Below are positions 1-5,529 of a stretch of DNA of 9,143 nucleotides, piece after piece. How positions within the stretch are numbered: position 1 is the stretch's first letter; every line of letters begins with the position of its first letter. The position numbers were made by a program, and so were the translations under genes. Under the pieces are notes generated by a model. The model made no database searches. It saw only the letters and a program-made list of their open reading frames with translations, and was not told where the DNA came from. The DNA is from Neisseriaceae bacterium. GTDB taxonomy: Bacteria > Pseudomonadota > Gammaproteobacteria > Burkholderiales > Neisseriaceae. The stretch covers positions 1 through 9,143 of the forward strand of contig JASLBZ010000163.1 in assembly GCA_030146285.1 (NCBI GenBank), in the 5' to 3' direction.

Positions 1-287
1 TAGGTGGTATCAAAGACATGAAAGGTCTACCTGATGCAATTTTCGTTATCGACACTGGCTACCAAAAAGGTACTATCGTTGAAGCGCAAAAATTGGGTAT
101 TCCAGTAATTGCTGTTGTTGATACTAACAATAGCCCAGAAGGCGTTAAATATGTAATCCCAGGTAACGATGACTCTGCTAAAGCATTGCGTCTATACGCT
201 CGTGGTATTGCTGATGCAATCTTGGAAGGCAAAGCTCAGTCTCTACAAGAAACTGCTCAAGCTGCTCAAGAAGCTGCTGCTCAGTAA
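1..287 (+). CDS. rpsB: 30S ribosomal protein S2, C-terminal part (5' end outside window)
   Basis: Ribosomal protein S2 sits on the small-subunit body near the platform and is needed for S1 binding and translation initiation. Only about the last 95 residues are here; the first two bases finish a split codon and whole codons begin at position 3 (GGIKDMKGLPDAIF). Diagnostic S2 features are the GGIKDMKGLPDA block, the VIDTGYQKGTIVEA segment, LGIPVIAVVDTN and VIPGNDDSAKALRLY. The end is a short low-complexity Ala/Gln tail (QAAQEAAAQ); variable tails are normal in S2. The ATG at 18 is an internal Met, not a start. Codon use is strongly biased to GCT, GGT and GTT, as expected for a highly expressed ribosomal gene. 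An intrinsic terminator and then tsf follow, the usual bacterial order. Family identity is near certain. Confidence 0.97.
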   Translation, partial: GGIKDMKGLPDAIFVIDTGYQKGTIVEAQKLGIPVIAVVDTNNSPEGVKYVIPGNDDSAKALRLYARGIADAILEGKAQSLQETAQAAQEAAAQ

Positions 288-306
288 TCTCGTTGCTGAA
301 AAAACG

Positions 307-330
307 AAAGGGGCTTTCGCCCCTTTTTTT
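307..330 (+). terminator. Rho-independent terminator / attenuator between rpsB and tsf
   Basis: An 8-bp stem, AAAGGGGC (307-314) and GCCCCTTT (319-326), closes a TTTC loop. The 3' arm runs into an unbroken T7 tract (324-330). The core of the stem is five G-C pairs, so it should be stable. It begins 20 bases after the rpsB stop and ends 60 bases before tsf. Since no convincing promoter lies between it and tsf, it probably works as a partial terminator, letting some polymerase read through into tsf. That role is inference; the hairpin plus T tract is seen directly. Confidence 0.88.
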
Positions 331-378
331 CAAACCGCAGGTTGTTATTTGACTTTCGGGATTTACATTTAAGAATTT

Positions 379-383
379 AAGGA
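379..383 (+). promoter_or_regulatory. Ribosome binding site of tsf
   Basis: AAGGA lies 7 bases upstream of the tsf ATG at 391, a good Shine-Dalgarno match at normal spacing. It supports this ATG as the start. Confidence 0.8.
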
Positions 384-390
384 ATCCAAA

Positions 391-1263
391 ATGGCTGAAA
401 TTACAGCAAAAATGGTTGGCGAATTACGTGGCGCAACTGGCCTTGGTATGATGGAATGTAAAAAAGCATTGGTTGAAGCTGAAGGCGATATGGCTAAAGC
501 TGAAGAAATTTTACGCATTAAATCAGGCGCAAAAGCAAGCAAAGTTGCTGGCCGTACTGCTGCTGAAGGCGTAATCGTTTCTGAAATCGCTGGTAAAGTT
601 GGTGCTTTGGTTGAAGTTAACTGCGAAACAGATTTCGTTGCTAAAGATGAAAGCTTCTTGGCTTACGCTAAAGCTGCTGCTAAAGCGGTTACAGAAGCAA
701 ACCCAGCTTCTATTGAAGAATTAGGCGCAGTGAAAACAGCTTCTGGCGAAACACTAGAAGAAATTCGCAAAAATATCGTTGCTAAATTAGGTGAAAACAT
801 TTCTGTACGTCGTTTTGAGCGTTATGAAACTGAAAACAACCTAACTGCTTACTTGCACGGCGCTAAAATTGGTGTGTTGATTGAGTATGTTGGTGCTGAC
901 GAAACACCAGTACGTCAAGTAGCGATGCACGTTGCTGCTTCTCGTCCACAATGCTTATCAGCAAGTGAAGTTGATCCAGCATTGGTTGAAAAAGAACGTC
1001 ACATCTATACTGAACAAGCTGCTCAGTCAGGCAAGCCTGCTGAAATCGTAGCGAAAATGGTTGATGGCCGCGTTAAGAAATATTTGGCTGAAGTAACATT
1101 GTTAGGTCAAGCGTTCGTAATGAACCCAGACCAAACTGTTGAAGCTTTCTTAAAAGGCAACAACGCTGAAGTGGTTCGCTTTAATGCATTCCACGTTGGC
1201 GAAGGTATCGAGAAAAAAGTAGTTGATTACGCTGCTGAAGTAGCTGCTGCTGCTAAAGTTTAA
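391..1263 (+). CDS. tsf: Elongation factor Ts
   Basis: EF-Ts is the nucleotide exchange factor that releases GDP from EF-Tu so that EF-Tu can rebind GTP and aminoacyl-tRNA in the cytoplasm. The 290-residue product is close to the usual proteobacterial length. Residues 1-55 form the UBA-like N-terminal domain with the family signature (LRGATGLGMMECKKAL, then EAEGDMAKAEEILR). Residues 80-82 are the TDF element of the TDFVAKD motif; the Asp and Phe of that motif contact EF-Tu in the known complex. Two core subdomains follow, with HVAASRPQCLS and later EKERHIYTEQA as conserved blocks. The terminal EVAAAAKV resembles Neisseria EF-Ts. The start is the ATG at 391 with AAGGA 7 bases upstream. Codon bias matches rpsB. 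A strong terminator follows the stop. Confidence 0.98.
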   Translation: MAEITAKMVGELRGATGLGMMECKKALVEAEGDMAKAEEILRIKSGAKASKVAGRTAAEGVIVSEIAGKVGALVEVNCETDFVAKDESFLAYAKAAAKAVTEANPASIEELGAVKTASGETLEEIRKNIVAKLGENISVRRFERYETENNLTAYLHGAKIGVLIEYVGADETPVRQVAMHVAASRPQCLSASEVDPALVEKERHIYTEQAAQSGKPAEIVAKMVDGRVKKYLAEVTLLGQAFVMNPDQTVEAFLKGNNAEVVRFNAFHVGEGIEKKVVDYAAEVAAAAKV

Positions 1264-1277
1264 TCGAATACATGAGA

Positions 1278-1314
1278 AACACTCTGATTCATCTGGAATC
1301 AGGGTGTTTTTTTT
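1278..1314 (+). terminator. Strong Rho-independent terminator after tsf
   Basis: A 13-bp stem pairs 1278-1290 (AACACTCTGATTC) with 1296-1308 (GAATCAGGGTGTT), interrupted only by one T/G wobble, around an ATCTG loop. A run of eight T (1307-1314) overlaps and extends the 3' arm. It starts 14 bases after the tsf stop. This looks like the true end of the rpsB-tsf transcription unit. The arms carry no DNA uptake sequence, unlike many terminators in Neisseria. Confidence 0.93.
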
Positions 1315-1347
1315 GCAAAATAAATATCAAAAAGACCGTAAGTTGAC

Positions 1348-1376
1348 TTGGTAGAGTGACTAAAGCTATTTATAAT
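1348..1376 (+). promoter_or_regulatory. Sigma70-type promoter upstream of pyrH
   Basis: A perfect -10 box, TATAAT (1371-1376), has a -35 candidate TTGGTA (1348-1353, 4 of 6 matches to TTGACA) at the ideal 17-base spacing. Transcription would start near 1383, giving a leader of roughly 64 bases before the pyrH ATG. A better -35 match, TTGACT (1343-1348), overlaps it but lies 22 bases from the -10 box, which is too far. Placed just after a strong terminator and ahead of seven tightly packed genes, it is the most likely main promoter of the pyrH-bamA run. I see no operator, riboswitch or leader-peptide structure in the leader. Confidence 0.7.
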
Positions 1377-1429
1377 ACAAAAAGTTAGTGCTTTACACGC
1401 TCACAGGTTGGTTCACGTATTATCATATC

Positions 1430-1439
1430 AGGAAGAAGG
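1430..1439 (+). promoter_or_regulatory. Ribosome binding site that fixes the pyrH start at 1447
   Basis: AGGAAGAAGG is purine-rich and ends 7 bases before the ATG at 1447. It would lie inside the gene if the in-frame TTG at 1408 were used, so it argues for the ATG. Confidence 0.85.
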
Positions 1440-1446
1440 TTTGTTT

Positions 1447-2169
1447 ATGTCTAACGGTACTAGTCAATATCGTCGTATTTTATTGAAATTATCTGGTGAA
1501 GCTTTAATGGGCAATGATGCTTTTGGTATCAACCAAGAAACCATTAAGAAAATTGTCAATGAAGTCAAAGAAGTGGTTGAAATCGGCGTTCAGGTTGCTA
1601 TTGTTATCGGTGGTGGCAATATTTTCCGTGGCGTGGCGCAATCGGCTAAAGGCATGGATCGTGCAACAGCGGATTACATGGGCATGATGGCAACCGTGAT
1701 GAATTCATTGGCACTAAAAGATGCATTAGAAGGCGTTGGCGTAACAGCTCGTGTACAATCGGCACTAAGCATGCAACAAATTGCAGAAACCTATGCACGT
1801 GAAAAAGCCATTCAGTATCTTGAAGAAGACAAAGTGGTGATTTTTGCAGCCGGTACAGGTAACCCATTCTTCACGACAGATACGGCAGCTGCACTTCGTG
1901 GTGCGGAAATGAACTGTGATATTATGCTCAAAGCAACCAATGTTGATGGCGTTTACAATGACGACCCTAAAAAGAACCCTGATGCTGTACGCTATCAAAC
2001 AGTTACTTTTGATGAAGCCATTAGCAAAAACTTAAAAGTGATGGATGCAACTGCATTTGCGTTGTGCCGCGAACAAAAATTAAATATCAAGGTGTTTGGC
2101 ATTTTCAAAGAAGGTGCACTAAAACGCGTTGTAATGGGCGCTGACGAAGGTACATTGGTACATTGTTAA
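1447..2169 (+). CDS. pyrH: UMP kinase (uridylate kinase)
   Basis: PyrH phosphorylates UMP to UDP with ATP, the committed step to UTP and CTP, as a cytoplasmic hexamer of the amino acid kinase fold. In the family it is activated by GTP and inhibited by UTP. From the ATG at 1447 the product is 240 residues, almost the same as the E. coli enzyme. Visible motifs are KLSGEAL (14-20), the glycine-rich GGGNIFRG (55-62), DRATADYMG (71-79) and GTGNPFFTTD (136-145), followed by KATNVDGVYNDDP. The frame extends upstream to a TTG at 1408, which would add 13 residues, but the strong ribosome binding site at 1430-1439 favours the ATG. It is the first gene after the promoter at 1348-1376, and frr follows after 31 bases. 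Confidence 0.97.
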   Translation: MSNGTSQYRRILLKLSGEALMGNDAFGINQETIKKIVNEVKEVVEIGVQVAIVIGGGNIFRGVAQSAKGMDRATADYMGMMATVMNSLALKDALEGVGVTARVQSALSMQQIAETYAREKAIQYLEEDKVVIFAAGTGNPFFTTDTAAALRGAEMNCDIMLKATNVDGVYNDDPKKNPDAVRYQTVTFDEAISKNLKVMDATAFALCREQKLNIKVFGIFKEGALKRVVMGADEGTLVHC

Positions 2170-2190
2170 GCAACCACACTATCCAGATTA

Positions 2191-2195
2191 AAGGA
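2191..2195 (+). promoter_or_regulatory. Ribosome binding site of frr
   Basis: AAGGA lies 5 bases before the ATG at 2201, in the 31-base gap between pyrH and frr. No hairpin or promoter is evident in that gap. Confidence 0.75.
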
Positions 2196-2200
2196 ACACG

Positions 2201-2758
2201 ATGATTAACGACATTCAAAAAACAGCAGAAGAAAAATTTCAAAAGTCAGTTGAGGCTTTAAAAAACAACTTATCTAAAGTTCGTACTGGCCGTGCCCACA
2301 CAGGTATCTTGGATCAGGTGAACGTGGATTACTACGGTAGCCCAACATCGGTATCTCAAGTGGCCAATGTGAATTTAATTGACTCTCGTACCATTGGTGT
2401 TAAAGCTTATGAAAGTCACATGACAGGTCCTATTGAGAAAGCCATTCGCGATTCTAACTTGGGCTTGAATCCATCGAATATGGGCGACTTGATTCGTGTA
2501 CCGATGCCTATGTTGACAGAAGAGCGTCGTAAAGATTTGATTAAAATCGTTCGTGCAGAAGCAGAAGAGGGTCGTGTTGCGATTCGCAATATTCGCCGTG
2601 ATGCAAACAATGATTTTAAACGTTTGTTAAAAGACAAAGACATCTCTGAAGATGATGCTCGTCGTGGTGAAGACCGCATTCAAAAAGTAACAGATAAATT
2701 TATTGCTGATATTGATGCTGCTTTGAGTGCCAAAGAAGCCGATTTGATGGAAATCTAA
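2201..2758 (+). CDS. frr: Ribosome recycling factor
   Basis: RRF acts with EF-G after termination to split the 70S ribosome and free the mRNA. The product is 185 residues, the standard length. The start MINDIQKTAEEKFQKSVEAL and the VRTGRAH block (27-33) open domain I, the three-helix bundle. The smaller beta-rich domain II lies around residues 31-105 and includes VDYYGSP and LGLNPSNMGDLIRVPMP. Domain I resumes with LTEERRKDL and the RNIRRDAN block, whose R132 matches the invariant Arg at the same position in the E. coli factor. Conserved KDISEDD and an Ala/Glu-rich last helix close the protein. The gene lies between pyrH and uppS in the order common in proteobacteria, with only 21 bases to uppS. 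Confidence 0.98.
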   Translation: MINDIQKTAEEKFQKSVEALKNNLSKVRTGRAHTGILDQVNVDYYGSPTSVSQVANVNLIDSRTIGVKAYESHMTGPIEKAIRDSNLGLNPSNMGDLIRVPMPMLTEERRKDLIKIVRAEAEEGRVAIRNIRRDANNDFKRLLKDKDISEDDARRGEDRIQKVTDKFIADIDAALSAKEADLMEI

Positions 2759-2764
2759 GCTTTT

Positions 2765-2773
2765 AAAAAAGGA
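2765..2773 (+). promoter_or_regulatory. Ribosome binding site that supports a TTG start for uppS
   Basis: AAAAAAGGA ends 6 bases before the TTG at 2780. No in-frame ATG exists between the frr stop and the conserved HIAMIMDGNGRW block, so the spacing to this site decides the start. Later in-frame TTG (2804) and GTG (2810) codons have no ribosome binding site at a proper distance. Confidence 0.7.
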
Positions 2774-2779
2774 CCTTAC

Positions 2780-3526
2780 TTGAAAAGCAGCACACAAACA
2801 ATTTTGCCCGTGACGAGTGTTCCTAAACACATTGCTATGATTATGGATGGGAATGGGCGTTGGGCAAAAAAACGTTTCATGCCCCGAGTAATGGGACATA
2901 AGAAGGGTTTGGATGCTTTAGAACAAGCAGTCAAATACTGTAGCCAAAAAGGCGTACAGTGTTTGACTGTTTTTGCATTTTCAACAGAAAACTGGCGCCG
3001 CCCTGCTGACGAAGTCGGCTTTTTAATGAATTTATTCTTGAATTCATTGCAAAAAAAAGTCAAACGTTTGCATGATAATAACCTTAGGTTGCGTGTGATT
3101 GGCTCTAAAGAGCGTTTTTCAGATGAAATTTTGCAAGGCATTGAAAAAGCAGAAGCCATGACCGCAGGGAATACCGGTTTATTGCTAAGCATTGCAGTGG
3201 ATTACGGTGGCCGTTGGGACATTCTTCAGGCTGCTAATCAAGCGATTGCGGCGGGCCAAACTGTTCTAACCGAAGCTGCGCTACAGCCTTATTTGTGTCT
3301 GGGGGATATGCCTGAGCCGGATTTGTTTATTCGAACCGGTGGCGAAACCCGCATCAGCAATTTCTTATTGTGGCAGTTAGCGTATACCGAACTTTTTTTT
3401 ACCGACACCTTATGGCCTGATTTTGATGATGCTGCATTGGATGCTGCATTTTCGTCTTTTGGTCAGCGTGAACGCCGTTTTGGGCGCACGACTGAACAAC
3501 TTCCTCTTGAACAACAACGGTTATAA
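2780..3526 (+). CDS. uppS: Undecaprenyl diphosphate synthase (cis-prenyltransferase)
   Basis: UppS adds eight isopentenyl units in cis to farnesyl diphosphate, giving the C55 lipid carrier precursor used for peptidoglycan, LPS/LOS and other surface glycans; it acts at the inner face of the cytoplasmic membrane. The 248-residue product has the family's first signature, HIAMIMDGNGRWA (17-29), where D23 matches the catalytic Asp (D26 in E. coli), then FAFSTENW and the C-terminal signature RTGGETRISNFLLWQ from R185, with E204 in ELFFTDTLWPDF as the expected Mg-binding Glu. The chosen start is TTG at 2780, backed by AAAAAAGGA 6 bases upstream; no upstream ATG fits. cdsA starts 3 bases after the stop. 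An A8 run (3051-3058) and a T8 run (3393-3400) lie inside the gene. Identity is firm; the exact start is less so. Confidence 0.97.
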   Translation: MKSSTQTILPVTSVPKHIAMIMDGNGRWAKKRFMPRVMGHKKGLDALEQAVKYCSQKGVQCLTVFAFSTENWRRPADEVGFLMNLFLNSLQKKVKRLHDNNLRLRVIGSKERFSDEILQGIEKAEAMTAGNTGLLLSIAVDYGGRWDILQAANQAIAAGQTVLTEAALQPYLCLGDMPEPDLFIRTGGETRISNFLLWQLAYTELFFTDTLWPDFDDAALDAAFSSFGQRERRFGRTTEQLPLEQQRL

Positions 3527-3529
3527 AAT

Positions 3530-4333
3530 ATGTTAAAGCAAAGAATTTTAACAGCATTGTGGTTGCTGCCTTTAATGGTACTCATGCTGTTCTTCGCGCC
3601 GGCTGGCCTTTGGGCTATTTTTGGCGGCATCATCTCTTTATTGGGTTTGTGGGAATTAAGCAAAATCAGCAAGTTCTCAGCCATGAGTAAGTGGGTGTAT
3701 TTGCTGGTCAGTGCGTTGCTGTTTATTGCTTTGTATGTGTTGGATTGGCGTTTAGAACCCATGGCACAGATTCTGGTTTTGGGTTTTTGGTTGGTGTTTA
3801 CACCGCTTTGGTTGAAAACCCGCTGGGTCATGAAGGGCGATGTTCCCATGATGTTATTGGGTTGGGTCTTAATGGTGCCGTTTTGGTTGGCATTTGTTGG
3901 TTTGCGCCCGACGCCTGATTCTGCATGGTTCTTATTGTCATTAATGGCCTTGGTGTGGATTGCCGATGTGGGTGCTTATGCCTTTGGTCGCACATTTGGT
4001 AAGAATAAATTGGCACCAGCCATTAGTCCAGGCAAAAGCTGGGAAGGTGCGGCTGGCGGTTTGGTCTGTGTGTTTGTGTACACGACTATTTTATCGTGGT
4101 GTGGTGCGAGTATTTGGCCGCATGCTGGTTGGTTTACCAATATGATTTTGGCAACCATTTTAACGGTTGTGAGTGTTGAGGGTGATTTGTTGGAAAGCTG
4201 GCTAAAACGCAATGCAGGCGTTAAAGACAGCAGTCAATTATTGCCTGGACATGGTGGTGTGTTTGATCGCATTGATTCTTTAATTGCTGTATTAAGTGTT
4301 TTTGCTGCTTTGGTGGCATTGGCAAGTTGGTAA
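3530..4333 (+). CDS. cdsA: Phosphatidate cytidylyltransferase (CDP-diacylglycerol synthase)
   Basis: CdsA joins CTP and phosphatidic acid to make CDP-diacylglycerol, the branch point to phosphatidylethanolamine, phosphatidylglycerol and cardiolipin. It is an integral inner-membrane protein. The 267-residue product is mostly hydrophobic, with several candidate membrane helices, beginning with two near residues 8-45 (rich in Leu, Phe, Ile, Trp) and more around 55-75, 78-92 and 105-122. ISPGKSWEGAAGG lies near residue 170. The PROSITE-type family signature sits at S215-D249: SVEGDLLESWLKR, then KDSSQLLPGHGG and DRID, with the acidic residues expected to bind the metals. The start ATG is only 3 bases after uppS and has only a weak AACGG upstream, so translational coupling to uppS is likely. 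dxr again follows after 3 bases. Confidence 0.97.
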   Translation: MLKQRILTALWLLPLMVLMLFFAPAGLWAIFGGIISLLGLWELSKISKFSAMSKWVYLLVSALLFIALYVLDWRLEPMAQILVLGFWLVFTPLWLKTRWVMKGDVPMMLLGWVLMVPFWLAFVGLRPTPDSAWFLLSLMALVWIADVGAYAFGRTFGKNKLAPAISPGKSWEGAAGGLVCVFVYTTILSWCGASIWPHAGWFTNMILATILTVVSVEGDLLESWLKRNAGVKDSSQLLPGHGGVFDRIDSLIAVLSVFAALVALASW

Positions 4334-4336
4334 AAA

Positions 4337-5518
4337 ATGAAACAAGTATTAACGATTTTGGGTGCCACAGGCAGTATCGGTAAGTCAACTTTGGATGTGG
4401 TTGAACGTCATCCTGATTTGTTTGATGTTTATGCTTTAACCGGTGCGACGCAATTGGATTTGTTAGCAAAGCAGTGTGCTCGTTTTGACGTTCAGGTTGC
4501 TGTGGTCTTGGATGCCGATTCTGCTCAGAAACTCGAAGCCTTGTTAAAAGCAAACAATTGCTCAACACAAGTGGTTTATGGCGAAGAGGCCTTGTGCGAT
4601 GTGGCACGTGCACCCGAAGTGACTACGGTGATGGCAGCGATTGTTGGTGCTGCTGGTTTGCCATCCGCATTTGCTGGGGCAACAGCGGGCAAGACTATTT
4701 TGCTTGCAAACAAAGAAGCACTGGTTATGTCTGGTGCATTATTTATGCAGCAAGTAAGAGAATGTCATGCTAAAATATTGCCGATTGACAGTGAGCACAA
4801 CGCTATTTTTCAAGTATTACCAAAAGATTACCAAGGCGATTTGGCTGTCAGTGGCATTGAATCCATTATTTTGACGGCTTCTGGTGGTCCATTTTTAAAT
4901 CATGATTTGTCCAGCTTTGCCAGCATTACGCCTGAGCAGGCGGTAAAACATCCTAATTGGTCTATGGGTCAAAAGATTTCAGTTGATTCTGCTACCATGA
5001 TGAACAAAGGTTTAGAGGTCATTGAAGCCCATTGGTTATTCAATGCGCCGGCCAATAAGATTGAAGTGGTGGTGCATCCACAAAGCGTGATTCACAGCAT
5101 GGTTCGTTATCAAGATGGATCAGTATTGGCTCAGTTGGGGAATCCTGATATGCGCACACCGATTGCATATTGTTTAGGTTTGCCTGATCGCATTGCTTCG
5201 GGCGTGTCTGCTTTGGATTTTACAACATTGGGCAGTTTAACATTTACAGAGGCGAGCACAGAACGATTCCCTTGTTTGGGCTTGGCATTTTCTGCACTGC
5301 AAGCCGGTGGTGATGCACCTTGTGTTTTGAATGCAGCCAATGAAATTGCTGTAGCAGCGTTTTTAGACAAACGCATTGGTTACATGGACATCGCGAATGT
5401 GGTAAAACATTGTTTGAGTCAAGCCGATATCAGTGCAAGCCCAGATATCGCAACCTTGTTTGAAAAAGACAGATGGGTGCGCACTTGCGCACAGCAGTAT
5501 ATTGTTCAGCAACATTAG
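4337..5518 (+). CDS. dxr: 1-deoxy-D-xylulose 5-phosphate reductoisomerase
   Basis: Dxr (IspC) converts 1-deoxy-D-xylulose 5-phosphate to 2-C-methyl-D-erythritol 4-phosphate with NADPH, the committed step of the MEP pathway to isopentenyl diphosphate; fosmidomycin is its known inhibitor. The product has 393 residues, close to the 398 of E. coli. The Rossmann NADPH motif GATGSIG is at 9-15, KEALVMSG at 126-133, the metal ligands D151 and E153 in IDSEHNA, and SGGPF at 182-186. HPNWSMG (205-211) is the flexible catalytic loop, and N223, K224 and E227 complete the substrate and metal site; H253 fits the active-site His. No expected catalytic residue is missing. It starts 3 bases after cdsA with no clear Shine-Dalgarno, suggesting coupling. 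Its pathway feeds UppS, two genes upstream. Confidence 0.98.
   Translation: MKQVLTILGATGSIGKSTLDVVERHPDLFDVYALTGATQLDLLAKQCARFDVQVAVVLDADSAQKLEALLKANNCSTQVVYGEEALCDVARAPEVTTVMAAIVGAAGLPSAFAGATAGKTILLANKEALVMSGALFMQQVRECHAKILPIDSEHNAIFQVLPKDYQGDLAVSGIESIILTASGGPFLNHDLSSFASITPEQAVKHPNWSMGQKISVDSATMMNKGLEVIEAHWLFNAPANKIEVVVHPQSVIHSMVRYQDGSVLAQLGNPDMRTPIAYCLGLPDRIASGVSALDFTTLGSLTFTEASTERFPCLGLAFSALQAGGDAPCVLNAANEIAVAAFLDKRIGYMDIANVVKHCLSQADISASPDIATLFEKDRWVRTCAQQYIVQQH
5477..5492 (+). other. GC-rich inverted repeat at the 3' end of dxr
   Basis: GTGCGC (5477-5482) pairs with GCGCAC (5487-5492) around an ACTT tetraloop. It contains two overlapping-type copies of the palindrome TGCGCA (5478-5483 and 5486-5491). 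There is no T tract, so it is not an intrinsic terminator. It lies inside dxr, about 40 bases before the rseP start, and stands out as GC-rich in AT-rich DNA. Whether it has any role in rseP translation or RNA stability is unknown. Confidence 0.4.
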
Positions 5519-5521
5519 GAG
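5517..5521 (+). promoter_or_regulatory. Ribosome binding site that fixes the rseP GTG start
   Basis: AGGAG overlaps the dxr stop codon (TAG, 5516-5518) and ends 8 bases before the GTG at 5530. It is one of the clearest Shine-Dalgarno sites in the window and argues against the in-frame ATG at 5473, which lies within dxr. Confidence 0.8.
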
Positions 5522-5529
5522 AGTCTTTA

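Noticed and set aside
342..376. Possible tsf promoters: TTGTTA-16-TACATT, or TTGACT (349-354)-16-AAGAAT
   Set aside because: The -10 boxes match at only four of six positions, and the TTGACT pair would start transcription on or after the ribosome binding site. Not strong enough to annotate.
1343..1376. TTGACT at 1343-1348 paired with TATAAT at 1371-1376
   Set aside because: The 22-base spacing is too long for a sigma70 promoter; the overlapping TTGGTA at 17 bases fits better.
1384..1429. Possible riboswitch or pyrimidine-sensing leader before pyrH
   Set aside because: The leader is short and I found no stable alternative hairpins, T tract or leader peptide with a pyrimidine-rich run.
1408..1446. 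N-terminal extension of PyrH from the TTG at 1408
   Set aside because: The strong ribosome binding site at 1430-1439 precedes the ATG at 1447, and the shorter protein has the normal family length.
2776..3192. 138-codon open frame on the minus strand opposite uppS
   Set aside because: It is a shadow of the clearly real uppS on the opposite strand, with no recognisable domain and no ribosome binding site that I can see.
3463..3849. 128-codon open frame on the minus strand across uppS-cdsA
   Set aside because: It covers two strongly supported genes on the other strand and shows no family motif.
4221..4613. 130-codon open frame on the minus strand across the cdsA-dxr junction
   Set aside because: Low-complexity, His/Gln/Pro-rich translation opposite two well-supported genes; typical antisense shadow in AT-rich DNA.
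5473..5529. N-terminal extension of RseP from the ATG at 5473
   Set aside because: It overlaps dxr by 46 bases, adds polar residues before the first membrane helix, and is bypassed by AGGAG ahead of the GTG at 5530.
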